In this document: in pieces, positions 7,236-15,378 of the stretch
Position numbering within the stretch: position 1 is the stretch's first letter
How the letters are laid out: each line of letters begins with the position of its first letter
Assembly: GCA_019116455.1 (NCBI GenBank)
Contig: DXBR01000019.1
Location: 1 to 31,368 of the forward strand
Direction: 5' to 3'
DNA from: Anaerobutyricum stercoris
GTDB taxonomy: Bacteria > Bacillota > Clostridia > Lachnospirales > Lachnospiraceae
DNA: 31,368 nt
The notes under the pieces: model-generated
What the model saw: the letters and a program-made list of their open reading frames with translations, nothing else
What the model was told of the DNA's origin: nothing
Database searches by the model: none
Translations under genes and position numbers: made by a program

Positions 7236-7274
7236 GCTTCATAATTGAAAACAAAGTGTATGAACAAATGAAGC
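7236..7274 (+). other. Intercistronic hairpin between atpB and atpE
   Basis: GCTTCAT (7236-7242) and ATGAAGC (7268-7274) can pair over a 25-base loop in the 129-base atpB-atpE gap. The c subunit is needed in about ten copies per complex, and in other bacteria this gap carries translation-enhancing or mRNA-stabilising signals. That role is only inferred here. Confidence 0.3.
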
Positions 7275-7317
7275 AGCAGACATTTAAAAATGAGTAGTAG
7301 AAAAGGAGAAACAAATT

Positions 7318-7545
7318 ATGTCAACATTATTAGTAGCAATCGGAGCAGGTATCGCAGTTTTAACAGGTCTTGGAGCAGGTCTTGGAATTGGTAAGGCAAC
7401 ATCTTCTGCAGTGGATGCCATCGCAAGACAGCCTGAGGCAGAAGGAAAGATCAGCAAATCCCTTCTTTTAGGATGTGCTCTGGCAGAGGCAACTGCTATT
7501 TACGGTTTTGTTATCGCTCTGCTGATCATTCTTTTCCTGGGATAA
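7318..7545 (+). CDS. atpE: ATP synthase Fo subunit c (rotor ring)
   Basis: This 75-residue two-helix hairpin protein oligomerises into the rotor ring. Helix 1 is glycine-rich (GLGAGLGIGKA), the polar loop is ARQPEAEG, and helix 2 carries the ion-binding carboxylate E57 in LAEATAIYGF. Aligned with Ilyobacter-type sodium rings, the sodium-ligand glutamine of helix 1 is isoleucine (I24) and the serine after the carboxylate is alanine (A58), while T59 and Y62 are kept. That points to protons rather than sodium as coupling ion, by inference. The start has AAAGGAGA upstream. The length is typical of ring subunits without an N-terminal extension. Confidence 0.95.
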   Translation: MSTLLVAIGAGIAVLTGLGAGLGIGKATSSAVDAIARQPEAEGKISKSLLLGCALAEATAIYGFVIALLIILFLG

Positions 7546-7608
7546 TGATATGCAGGAATCCGGAGGACTTATTAATCAGAGAAGAAACAAGAATGCAGGT
7601 GAAAGTAC

Positions 7609-8058
7609 ATGCTTAGTTTAGATGGATGGACTTTATTTTTTACTGTTCTCAATGTGATTGTCCTGTTTGTGGGGCTCAGGCTGCTTCTTTTTAAGCCGGT
7701 TTTAAAAATCATCAGCCAGAGAGAGGAAATGATCAAAACCCAGCTGAAGGAAGCTGCTGCCAAAGAACAGCAGGCGGAACAGTTGAAAAATGATTATCAG
7801 GAGAAATTAAAAGATGCCGGACATAAGGCAGAAGAGATCATCGCGCAGGCTAAGTCCAGAGCAGCCCGGGAACAGAGTGAGGCTGCTGTGAAGGCAAAAG
7901 AAGAGGCCGAAAAAATGCTTGAAAAAGCAAGGGAAGAGATTCGTACCGAGCAGGAGCAGGCAAGAAAAGAGGTGCAGGCGGATATCGCAATTCTGGCCAT
8001 GGAGGCGGCAAGAAAAATAATGAAGACAGGTGATGTTCATGACGCAGCGGGCAAATAA
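7609..8058 (+). CDS. atpF: ATP synthase Fo subunit b (peripheral stalk)
   Basis: The protein has 149 residues. One N-terminal membrane helix (LFFTVLNVIVLFVGLRLLLF) is followed at once by the family's KPVLKIISQREEMI turn. A long, highly charged Ala/Glu/Lys/Arg-rich coiled coil then runs to the end (KEEAEKMLEKAREEIRTEQ), holding F1 against the a subunit. The ATG at 7609 is preceded by AGGTGA. The 3' end overlaps the start of atpH by 20 bases, which suggests coupled translation. A single b gene means a homodimeric stalk. It is slightly shorter than the 156-170 residues usual in the family. Confidence 0.93.
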   Translation: MLSLDGWTLFFTVLNVIVLFVGLRLLLFKPVLKIISQREEMIKTQLKEAAAKEQQAEQLKNDYQEKLKDAGHKAEEIIAQAKSRAAREQSEAAVKAKEEAEKMLEKAREEIRTEQEQARKEVQADIAILAMEAARKIMKTGDVHDAAGK

Positions 8059-8557
8059 TTATGCGGCGGCACTGTATGAGCTGACAGATGACAAAGCTGC
8101 AGTGGATGTGCTGCGGACGCTGTTTGAGGAAACGCCGCTTCTGGGAGACGTTCTGGCAGATCCAATGATTTCTCTTGACAAAAAGCATCAGATTATTAAT
8201 GATATTGCAGATCAGGCGGAACTTCCGGTAAACATAAAGAATTTTCTGAAATATTTATGTGATCATACGGACAGTGATCTGATTCTGGAGATTATCGGAG
8301 AATATGATATCCTGTGGGAGGATAAACATAATATTATCCGGGCAGAGCTTTATTTTGCGGAGACACCTGATGAGGAAGAAATGACAAAAACCATGGATTT
8401 TCTCCGAAAGGAATATCCCGGCAGGGATATCCGGACAAAGCTCTTCATCAGGGATGATCTGCTGGGAGGACTTCTCATCCGCGTCGGACATATGGAATAC
8501 GACTGGAGTTATGAAGGACGGCTCAGACAGCTTGAAAGAAAGTTAACAGTGAGGTGA
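8039..8557 (+). CDS. atpH: ATP synthase F1 subunit delta (OSCP)
   Basis: This 172-residue soluble subunit joins the top of F1 to the b stalk. The N-terminal NNYAAALYELTDD fits the helical domain start (ARxYAxALxELA). The C-terminal part has DLLGGLLIRVGHMEYDWSYE, matching the conserved D-x-x-L-x-G-G-x-x-I-R-x-G of the family. Upstream GTG (8030) and ATG (8033) codons are in frame, but AGGTGAT at 8028-8034 serves ATG 8039 at the right distance, so I use that. The gene begins inside atpF and ends five bases before atpA. Confidence 0.92.
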   Translation: MTQRANNYAAALYELTDDKAAVDVLRTLFEETPLLGDVLADPMISLDKKHQIINDIADQAELPVNIKNFLKYLCDHTDSDLILEIIGEYDILWEDKHNIIRAELYFAETPDEEEMTKTMDFLRKEYPGRDIRTKLFIRDDLLGGLLIRVGHMEYDWSYEGRLRQLERKLTVR

Positions 8558-8562
8558 AGATT

Positions 8563-10077
8563 GTGGGTGCAATCAGTGCGACAGATATTATATCTATTAT
8601 CCGCAGTGAGATAGAGAATTATGACTGGGACATGGAAAGCCGGGAGACGGGAAGCGTTATCTGGGTGGGCGATGGTATCGCCACCATTTACGGTATCGAC
8701 CATGCGATGTATGGTGAAATTATTCTCTTTGAGAACGGGGTAAAAGGTATGGTTCAGGATATCCGCGAGAACGAAATCGGATGTATTTTATTCGGAAAGG
8801 ATACCGGAATCAAAGAAGGAACAAAGGTAACTAGAACGAAAAAGAGAGCGGGAATACCGGTTGGCGATGCTTTCATCGGAAGAGTGATCAATGCGCTTGG
8901 AGAACCGATCGACGGGAAGGGCGCGATCAAGGAGGACGGATACCGCGCGATAGAAGAGGATGCGCCGGGAATTGTTGACCGGCAGCCGGTGGATGCACCC
9001 ATGGAGACGGGAATTCTTTCCATTGACGCCATGTTCCCGATTGGCAGAGGGCAAAGAGAGCTGATCATTGGAGACCGTCAGACAGGTAAAACATCAATTG
9101 CGACGGATACGATCCTCAATCAGAAAGGCAAAGATGTCATCTGTATTTATGTGGCCATCGGACAGAAGGCGTCCAGTGTCGCCAAATTGGTATCCATGTT
9201 AGATACTCATGGCGCTATGGATTATACGATCGTGCTGAATTCCACTGCCAGTGATCCTGCGTCATTACAGTATATTGCCCCGTATGCCGGAACGGCTCTC
9301 GGTGAGTATTTTATGCACAAAGGCAAAGATGTGCTGATCGTTTACGATGATTTATCGAAGCATGCGGTGGCGTATCGTGCGATTTCTTTGCTGCTGGAAC
9401 GTTCTCCGGGGCGGGAAGCGTATCCTGGCGATGTATTCTATTTACATTCAAGACTCCTGGAGCGCTCCAGTCATCTGAGCGATGAGCTGGGCGGCGGTTC
9501 GATCACGGCGCTGCCGATTATAGAGACGCAGGCGGGTGATGTGTCCGCTTATATTCCAACCAATGTGATTTCCATCACGGATGGTCAGATTTTCCTGGAA
9601 AGCAACTTATTTAATTCCGGTATTCGGCCGGCGGTCAATGTTGGTCTGTCTGTGTCCCGTGTAGGTGGAGCTGCTCAGACGAAAGCAATGAAGAAGGCGT
9701 CCGGAAGTATTCGTATAGATCTGGCCCAGTACAGAGAAATGGAAGTGTTCACACAGTTTGCTTCTGATCTGGACGACGCCACGAAAGCGCAGCTTCAGCA
9801 CGGAAGCGCACTGATGGAGCTTTTAAAACAGCCGCTTTGCGCGCCGCTTTCCCTGTGGGAACAGGTCGTCACTCTCTGTATGGCCAGCGACGGTGTCTTT
9901 GATAAGGTAGAAACCAGAAAAGTGAAGGCATACCAGAAGGAAATACTTGATTTTATGAGTGTTCATCACAAAAAACTTTGTGACGCCATTGAAAATGACA
10001 AGGTACTCACAGATGAGATGAAGACCGAGATTAAGGAAGCTGCGGTACAGTTCCAGGCAAAGCAGAGTGAAAAATAA
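8563..10077 (+). CDS. atpA: ATP synthase F1 subunit alpha
   Basis: This is a 504-residue non-catalytic nucleotide-binding subunit of the alpha3-beta3 head. The P-loop GDRQTGKT is at about 170-177. LSDELGGGSITALPIIETQA and NVISITDGQIFLESNLFN are canonical alpha motifs. The conserved arginine that completes the catalytic site of beta lies in GLSVSRVGGAAQ. I start at GTG 8563, five bases after AGGTGA at 8552-8557. The GTG at 8554 overlaps the atpH stop but has no ribosome binding site, so the annotated start could differ by three codons. Length and motifs are normal. Confidence 0.95.
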   Translation: MGAISATDIISIIRSEIENYDWDMESRETGSVIWVGDGIATIYGIDHAMYGEIILFENGVKGMVQDIRENEIGCILFGKDTGIKEGTKVTRTKKRAGIPVGDAFIGRVINALGEPIDGKGAIKEDGYRAIEEDAPGIVDRQPVDAPMETGILSIDAMFPIGRGQRELIIGDRQTGKTSIATDTILNQKGKDVICIYVAIGQKASSVAKLVSMLDTHGAMDYTIVLNSTASDPASLQYIAPYAGTALGEYFMHKGKDVLIVYDDLSKHAVAYRAISLLLERSPGREAYPGDVFYLHSRLLERSSHLSDELGGGSITALPIIETQAGDVSAYIPTNVISITDGQIFLESNLFNSGIRPAVNVGLSVSRVGGAAQTKAMKKASGSIRIDLAQYREMEVFTQFASDLDDATKAQLQHGSALMELLKQPLCAPLSLWEQVVTLCMASDGVFDKVETRKVKAYQKEILDFMSVHHKKLCDAIENDKVLTDEMKTEIKEAAVQFQAKQSEK

Positions 10078-10096
10078 AAGATAAGTGGGTGTTTGT

Positions 10097-10990
10097 ATGG
10101 CAAATATGAAAGAAATTCAGGAGAGGATGAAGAGCATTCGTGATACTATGAAGATTACCAATGCCATGTATATGATTTCCTCTTCCAAATTAAAAAAAGC
10201 AAAAAAGAGTCTGGAAGATACCGAACCGTATTTTTATACATTGCAGTCAACAATGGCCCGTATTCTCCGGCATATTCCGGAGATGGAAGATATTTATTTC
10301 GAAAATCCTGCCTGTGTAAAAACGCTGGAGGATACCCGTGCAGGTTTTCTGGTGGTAACGGCGGATAAAGGAATGGCCGGCGCTTATAATCATAATGTCA
10401 TACGTCTGGCAGAAGAGGAGATGGCGAAATACAGAGATCCGCGTCTTCTTGTGGTGGGCGAACAGGGAAGACATTATTTTGAGCAAAAAGGTGTCGACAT
10501 CTATAAAGAGTTTCGCTATACTGTCCAGAATCCGACACTGCACCGGGCAAGGTCCATTCGAAATGAGATTCTTTCTCATTATCTGAACGGTGAGCTGGAT
10601 AAGATCTTTATTGTGTTTACCAGACAGATTAATGCAGTGCAGGCGGAAGCCGAGATGATGCAGCTTCTGCCTCTGAAAAAGGCGGACTACAAAATGGAGC
10701 TGCCGCCGGGAATCACCATATCGGAGCTTCTGCTTCGTCCGTCGCCAAATGAAGTGATGGACAAAATCGTGCCGAACTATATCGTAGGTTTTATTTATGG
10801 CGCGCTGGTGGAGGCATACTGCAGTGAACAGAGTTCCCGAATGGCAGCGATGGAGTCGGCGACTACCAGTGCAAAGGATATGCTCCATGAACTGGATATT
10901 CTTTATAACCGGGTACGTCAGGCAGCTATCACGCAGGAGATTACTGAGGTGATTGGCGGTGTCCGGGCTCAGAAGAAGAAAAAGCGCTGA
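10097..10990 (+). CDS. atpG: ATP synthase F1 subunit gamma (central stalk)
   Basis: This 297-residue rotor shaft has the two long terminal coiled-coil helices of the family. The N-terminus ANMKEIQERMKSIRDTMKIT with AMYMISSSKL, and the C-terminus QAAITQEITEVIGG, are the standard signatures; the last arginine-lysine residues replace the usual end after GG-x-x-A. The start is ATG 10097; the GTG at 10085 lacks a good upstream site, and the Shine-Dalgarno here is weak (GTGGGTG). The spacing to atpA is short (19 bases). An 86-base gap with hairpins separates it from atpD. Confidence 0.93.
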   Translation: MANMKEIQERMKSIRDTMKITNAMYMISSSKLKKAKKSLEDTEPYFYTLQSTMARILRHIPEMEDIYFENPACVKTLEDTRAGFLVVTADKGMAGAYNHNVIRLAEEEMAKYRDPRLLVVGEQGRHYFEQKGVDIYKEFRYTVQNPTLHRARSIRNEILSHYLNGELDKIFIVFTRQINAVQAEAEMMQLLPLKKADYKMELPPGITISELLLRPSPNEVMDKIVPNYIVGFIYGALVEAYCSEQSSRMAAMESATTSAKDMLHELDILYNRVRQAAITQEITEVIGGVRAQKKKKR

Positions 10991-11047
10991 TCCGACGCAA
11001 AATACCCGTCGGACGGCATTCTGCCAGAATGTGCACGAAGCATTCTG
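10991..11047 (+). other. Hairpins in the atpG-atpD gap
   Basis: Directly after the atpG stop, TCCGACG (10991-10997) pairs with CGTCGGA (11007-11013). Next come CATTCTG (11017-11023), CAGAATG (11025-11031) and CATTCTG again (11041-11047), so the middle copy can pair with either side. No T-run follows, so this is not an intrinsic terminator. It may be an mRNA processing or stability site, or a translation adjuster before atpD. Confidence 0.45.
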
Positions 11048-11076
11048 ATATAATTATTTGACCGAGAGGAGGCTGC

Positions 11077-12477
11077 ATGTTGAAGATCGGAAAGATTGTG
11101 CAGGTCATGGGACCTGTAGTGGACGTATTATTTGAAGATAACGACCTTCCGGCTATCAAAGATGCACTGGAAGTAGATAATAATGGAAAAAACTGTGTCA
11201 TGGAAGTGGCACAGCATATTGGAAATAATGTGGTGCGCTGTATTATGCTGGCGCCAAGTGAAGGGCTGCACCGGGACATGGAGGTTCGTGCCACGGGCAG
11301 CGGCATCACAGTCCCTGTGGGAGAGCAGACGCTGGGACGTCTGTTCAATGTTCTCGGACAGGCCATTGACGGGGGCGAGCAGCCGGAAGGTGAGAAATGG
11401 GTGATTCACCGGGACCCGCCTTCCTTTGAGGAACAGAGCCCTGCCGTTGAGATTCTGGAAACCGGTATCAAGGTCATTGACCTGCTGGCGCCGTATTCCA
11501 AGGGAGGTAAGATCGGTTTGTTCGGCGGCGCCGGCGTAGGAAAGACGGTGCTCATTCAGGAGTTGATTCGGAACGTGGCCACAGAGCACGGCGGATATTC
11601 CATCTTCACCGGAGTCGGTGAGCGTTCCAGAGAGGGAAATGACCTCTGGAGAGAGATGAAAGAATCCGGCGTCCTTGAAAAAACAGCGCTGGTATTCGGT
11701 CAGATGAACGAGCCGCCGGGAGCACGTATGCGTGTGGCTGAGACGGGACTGACCATGGCGGAATATTTCAGAGACGAGAAGAACCAGAATGTGCTGTTGT
11801 TTATTGATAATATTTTCCGTTTTACGCAGGCCGGATCTGAGGTATCTGCCCTGCTGGGCCGTATGCCTTCTGCGGTCGGCTATCAGCCAACCCTTGCCAC
11901 GGAGATGGGTGACCTGCAGGAGAGAATTACCTCTACAAAGCATGGCTCGGTCACATCAGTGCAGGCTGTTTATGTACCTGCAGATGACCTGACAGACCCT
12001 GCCCCTGCTACGACGTTCGCACATCTGGATGCGACTACAGTGCTTTCCAGAAAAATTGTGGAACAGGGTATTTATCCGGCCGTTGACCCGCTGGAGTCTA
12101 CTTCCCGTATTCTGGAAGCCGACGTTGTGGGCGAAGAACACTACATGGTGGCCAGAAAAGTACAGGAGATTCTGCAGAAATATAAAGAATTGCAGGACAT
12201 TATCGCAATTCTTGGTATGGAAGAGATTTCCGACGAAGATAAGGTCACAGTATACCGGGCCAGAAAGATCCAGAAGTTCCTTTCTCAGCCATTTCATGTG
12301 GCTGAGCAGTTTACCGGTATTTCAGGAGTATATGTTCCTCTGGAGGAAACGATCCGCGGCTTTAAAGCGATCATTGACGGCGAAATGGATGAATATCCGG
12401 AAAATGCTTTCTTTAACGTGGGAACCATTGAGGATGTGAAGAAAAAGGCAGAAATACTTACTGCGCAGCAAGCTTAA
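11077..12477 (+). CDS. atpD: ATP synthase F1 subunit beta (catalytic)
   Basis: This 466-residue catalytic subunit synthesises or hydrolyses ATP at the beta-alpha interface. GLFGGAGVGKTVLIQELI holds the P-loop at about 150-157. GVGERSREGNDLW contains the catalytic glutamate and LLFIDNIFRFTQAGSEVSAL the Walker B region. LGMEEISDEDKVTVYRARKI corresponds to the DELSEED-type lever segment, and FLSQPFHVAEQFTG is the conserved C-terminal turn. GAGAGGAGG lies six bases before the ATG. All catalytic residues are present and the length is normal. Confidence 0.96.
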   Translation: MLKIGKIVQVMGPVVDVLFEDNDLPAIKDALEVDNNGKNCVMEVAQHIGNNVVRCIMLAPSEGLHRDMEVRATGSGITVPVGEQTLGRLFNVLGQAIDGGEQPEGEKWVIHRDPPSFEEQSPAVEILETGIKVIDLLAPYSKGGKIGLFGGAGVGKTVLIQELIRNVATEHGGYSIFTGVGERSREGNDLWREMKESGVLEKTALVFGQMNEPPGARMRVAETGLTMAEYFRDEKNQNVLLFIDNIFRFTQAGSEVSALLGRMPSAVGYQPTLATEMGDLQERITSTKHGSVTSVQAVYVPADDLTDPAPATTFAHLDATTVLSRKIVEQGIYPAVDPLESTSRILEADVVGEEHYMVARKVQEILQKYKELQDIIAILGMEEISDEDKVTVYRARKIQKFLSQPFHVAEQFTGISGVYVPLEETIRGFKAIIDGEMDEYPENAFFNVGTIEDVKKKAEILTAQQA

Positions 12478-12498
12478 TGGAAACTGGGAGGTGTCCGG

Positions 12499-12915
12499 AT
12501 GGCCAATTCATTTTATATGCAGATATTGTCTGTGAATCGGCTCTTTTATTCTGGCCGTTGTGAATCTTTGATTTTTCAGGAGGAAGACGGAGAGAGGGAG
12601 ATTCAGGCATATCATGAGAATATGATTATCGCTGTTCACGAGGGCGAAATCCGGTTTCGTCCGGAGGACAGCAAAGAGTGGGTTTATGGCGTTGTGGGCG
12701 TAGGCTTTGTACAGATCGCCAACAACCGTGTCACCCTGTTGGTAGAGACTGCCGAGAGTCCGGAGGAGATTGATATCCGCCGGGCAGAGGAGGCGAAAGA
12801 ACGGGCCCTGGAGCAGCTCCGCCAAAAGCAGAGCATTCAGGAATATTACCGCAGCAACGCATCCTTATCCCGTGCGATGTCCAGGCTTAAGGTGGCAAAA
12901 CGATTCCACAGTTAA
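12499..12915 (+). CDS. atpC: ATP synthase F1 subunit epsilon
   Basis: This 138-residue subunit sits at the foot of the central stalk and can inhibit ATP hydrolysis through its C-terminal helices. The N-terminal beta-sandwich is recognisable (FYMQILSVNRLFYSGRCESL, then HENMIIAVHEGEIRF). The C-terminal helical hairpin runs from IDIRRAEEAKERALEQL to the end, LSRAMSRLKVAKRF. The usual glycine-rich GILP stretch of the sandwich is diverged. It is the last gene of the operon, 21 bases after atpD, with GGGAGGTG upstream, and is followed by a terminator. Confidence 0.92.
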   Translation: MANSFYMQILSVNRLFYSGRCESLIFQEEDGEREIQAYHENMIIAVHEGEIRFRPEDSKEWVYGVVGVGFVQIANNRVTLLVETAESPEEIDIRRAEEAKERALEQLRQKQSIQEYYRSNASLSRAMSRLKVAKRFHS

Positions 12916-12944
12916 AATAACATTAACATATAATAAAGTAAGGA

Positions 12945-12993
12945 AGTCTTTTGGCAGACCCGGAATACTCCGGCTGCCGGAAGGCTTTTTTTT
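12945..12993 (+). terminator. Terminator of the atp operon
   Basis: AGTCTTTTGGCAG (12945-12957) pairs with CTGCCGGAAGGCT (12974-12986) using several G-U pairs, with an inner CCGG/CCGG, and ends in eight T (12986-12993). Confidence 0.85.
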
Positions 12994-13149
12994 ACAGCAA
13001 ACTGTATTATTATGTGATGAAATCTGTGGGGAATTCAAATGAATTACCATATTATTTTTACAAATGTAAATATAATAATGAATTTTACCGAAAAATTAAA
13101 GATAAAAAAATAAATATTGAAAAAATGATAAAATAATCCCTTGTTTTTG

Positions 13150-13178
13150 TTGACATCACACTCTCGCTGACGTATAAT
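13150..13178 (+). promoter_or_regulatory. Perfect consensus promoter of the SorC/sugar cluster
   Basis: TTGACA (13150-13155), exactly 17 bases and TATAAT (13173-13178): full consensus. The first gene starts 23 bases after the -10 box. A perfect promoter suggests that control is by repression, presumably by the SorC-type protein it drives. Confidence 0.88.
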
Positions 13179-13201
13179 CAAGAAAAAGGAGGGCAGGTCG
13201 G

Positions 13202-14152
13202 ATGAGGAAGGTAGTAGATGATATGCGTCTGATGATTAAAGTATGTGATTTATACTATAATCATAATGTCAGCCAGCAGCAGATTGCCGGCATGCTCAGT
13301 CTTTCAAGACCCACGGTTTCCCGGCTGCTTTCGTCAGCCAGAGAAAAGGGGATTGTGCAGATTTCCGTTTCCAATCTTGGCCTGATCAAGTACTGGGAGA
13401 TGGAGAGACGGCTGGAAGAGATGTACGGTCTTCGGGAAGTGCTGATCGTGGATTCTTCAGATGATTCGGACAGACAGAAAGATCTGCTGGGTAAGGCGGC
13501 AGGGCGATATCTTGAGAGTACGATCAAGGATGGCAGTGTTGTGGGGGTTTCCATGGGCTCCACTTTGTATGAGGTTGTTGCTCACATTAACCAGCCTGCG
13601 GCGGAGGATGTGACTTTTGTACCGCTGATCGGCGGGATGGGGCAGCTTCGGATGGATCTGCATGCCAATAACCTTGCAGAGACCCTTTCCTATATCTATG
13701 ACGGAAGATTTGTTCCTCTTCATGCACCCGCCAGGGTGTCCAGCATGAAGATTCGGGAGCAGTTTTTGAAGGAAGAGAGTCTTGCGGAGGCACTTCGTAT
13801 GTCAAAGAATCTGGATATGGCGATCATCGGCATCGGATGTCCTTATGTGAATTCATCTATTATGGCGACTGGCTATTTCAAGGAGAATGAGAAGGAGTCG
13901 TTAAAGGAAAGAGATGCTGTCGGAGATATCTGCATGCAGTTTTACGACATTGAGGGAGATACTTCCCGCTTTGAAAAAGATAATAATGTAATCGGCATTG
14001 ACATTCACAAACTGCGGGATATTCCATATTCCATCGGTGTTGCCGGCGGTATGGATAAGTTTTCTGCAATTCTTGGCGCTGTCAGAGGAGGTTACATTAA
14101 TATATTAATCACTGATATCCAGTGCGCAGATGCACTGGCTGTCGCACAATAA
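13202..14152 (+). CDS. SorC/DeoR-type sugar-binding transcriptional regulator
   Basis: The 316-residue protein has an N-terminal helix-turn-helix at about 18-45 (HNVSQQQIAGMLSLSRPTVS, then RLLSSAREKGIV), typical of the SorC/CggR/DeoR-effector family. A large effector domain related to sugar-phosphate isomerases follows (VGVSMGSTLYEVVAHI, VPLIGGMGQLR, AIIGIGCPY, then near the end RGGYINILITDIQCADALA). Members bind phosphorylated sugars or related effectors and control the operon they head. It is the first gene of the cluster, 19 bases before the dehydrogenase gene, with AAAGGAGGG upstream. The effector is unknown but is probably a phosphorylated intermediate of the downstream pathway. Confidence 0.85.
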   Translation: MRKVVDDMRLMIKVCDLYYNHNVSQQQIAGMLSLSRPTVSRLLSSAREKGIVQISVSNLGLIKYWEMERRLEEMYGLREVLIVDSSDDSDRQKDLLGKAAGRYLESTIKDGSVVGVSMGSTLYEVVAHINQPAAEDVTFVPLIGGMGQLRMDLHANNLAETLSYIYDGRFVPLHAPARVSSMKIREQFLKEESLAEALRMSKNLDMAIIGIGCPYVNSSIMATGYFKENEKESLKERDAVGDICMQFYDIEGDTSRFEKDNNVIGIDIHKLRDIPYSIGVAGGMDKFSAILGAVRGGYINILITDIQCADALAVAQ

Positions 14153-14171
14153 TTATAAGGGGGCAATTATT

Positions 14172-15350
14172 ATGAACGAAATTCTTAACATGAGCATTAA
14201 CGAGATGCCGCAGACCGAGTTTGACTGTTCCTGTGGACGCCATCACAATTTCAGTGTCCATGATATGGAGATCCGCAAAGGAGCCATCGAAGTACTGCCA
14301 AAGATGGCCGCGCCATTCAAAGATGGAAAGATTCTTGTAGTATTTGATAATAACACTTACAAGGTAGCCGGCAAAAAGGCAGTGGAATTGCTGAAAGCAG
14401 ATGGTTTCAATGTAAAAGAACTGCTGTTTGATACTGGCGATGACATTCTTATTCCGGATGAGAAGACTCTGGGAAGAATTCTTCAGGAACAGGATCTGGA
14501 TGTGAAGCTGATGGTTGCTGTCGGTTCCGGCGTTATCAACGACTCTGTGAAGTTTGTGACCTCCCGTACCAATCTGCCTTACATTATAGTGGCGACAGCA
14601 CCGTCCATGGACGGCTATGTGGCAGATGGCGCTCCGATTATCTCTCACGGATACAAATATTCTCCGGTTGCACATCTGACCTACGGTCTCATCGGTGATA
14701 CAGATATTTTACAGACAGCACCGCAGGATTTGATTCAGGCAGGCTACGGTGATGTGATCGGCAAGATCACTGCCATTGCAGACTGGGATCTTGCAGTAAA
14801 AGCCAACGGTGACTATCGCTGCGATACTTGTGTGACTCTGGTTCAGAGAGCTCTGGATAAATGTTTTGACAAGGCGGCAGGATTAAAGACCAGAGATGCA
14901 GAATCCCTGGGAGCTCTTCTGGAAGCTCTTACGCTGACAGGCGTAGCTATGGCGCTTGTTAATATTTCCCGTCCTGCATCAGGCGCAGAGCATATGCTTT
15001 CTCATTTCTGGGAAATGGATTACATCGCACGCGGTTTGAACCCAAATCATCACGGTATTCAGGTTGGCGTGGCAACTCCTGTGATCGCCCGTTTCTTTGA
15101 AGAACTTGAGGACATTCTGCCGGAAGGAACAAAAGAACTGTGTCCGTCCGCAGATGAGATTAAGGCATTACTGGAAAAAGGCGGCGCACCGACCAGTCCA
15201 AAAGAGATCGGCATTGACAGAGAGCTGTTCCGTCAGAGCCTCTTAAAAGGATATACGGTTCGTCCGAGATACTCTATCCTGCAGTTTGCCAAGGATCAGG
15301 GACGTCTGGAAGAGATCGCAGAGAAGATCACCAAAGAGATTTACGGATAA
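14172..15350 (+). CDS. sn-Glycerol-1-phosphate dehydrogenase, AraM/EgsA family
   Basis: This 392-residue protein belongs to the iron-containing alcohol dehydrogenase superfamily. The cysteine-bearing N-terminus (FDCSCGRHH), the nucleotide-binding MVAVGSGVINDSVKFV, the TAPSMDGYVADGAPI segment and the histidine-rich metal region (GAEHMLSHFWEMDY, NPNHHGIQVGVATP) fit AraM/EgsA. Bacillus AraM reduces dihydroxyacetone phosphate to sn-glycerol-1-phosphate with NAD(P)H. Here it lies between a SorC regulator and a HAD phosphatase; Bacillus araL-araM has the same phosphatase-dehydrogenase pairing. The start is ATG 14172 after AAGGGGG; a longer frame from 14130 lies inside the regulator gene. The actual substrate in this cluster could be another small ketose phosphate. 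Confidence 0.82.
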   Translation: MNEILNMSINEMPQTEFDCSCGRHHNFSVHDMEIRKGAIEVLPKMAAPFKDGKILVVFDNNTYKVAGKKAVELLKADGFNVKELLFDTGDDILIPDEKTLGRILQEQDLDVKLMVAVGSGVINDSVKFVTSRTNLPYIIVATAPSMDGYVADGAPIISHGYKYSPVAHLTYGLIGDTDILQTAPQDLIQAGYGDVIGKITAIADWDLAVKANGDYRCDTCVTLVQRALDKCFDKAAGLKTRDAESLGALLEALTLTGVAMALVNISRPASGAEHMLSHFWEMDYIARGLNPNHHGIQVGVATPVIARFFEELEDILPEGTKELCPSADEIKALLEKGGAPTSPKEIGIDRELFRQSLLKGYTVRPRYSILQFAKDQGRLEEIAEKITKEIYG

Positions 15351-15378
15351 TAATATAGAAGAAATAAGAGGTACATGT

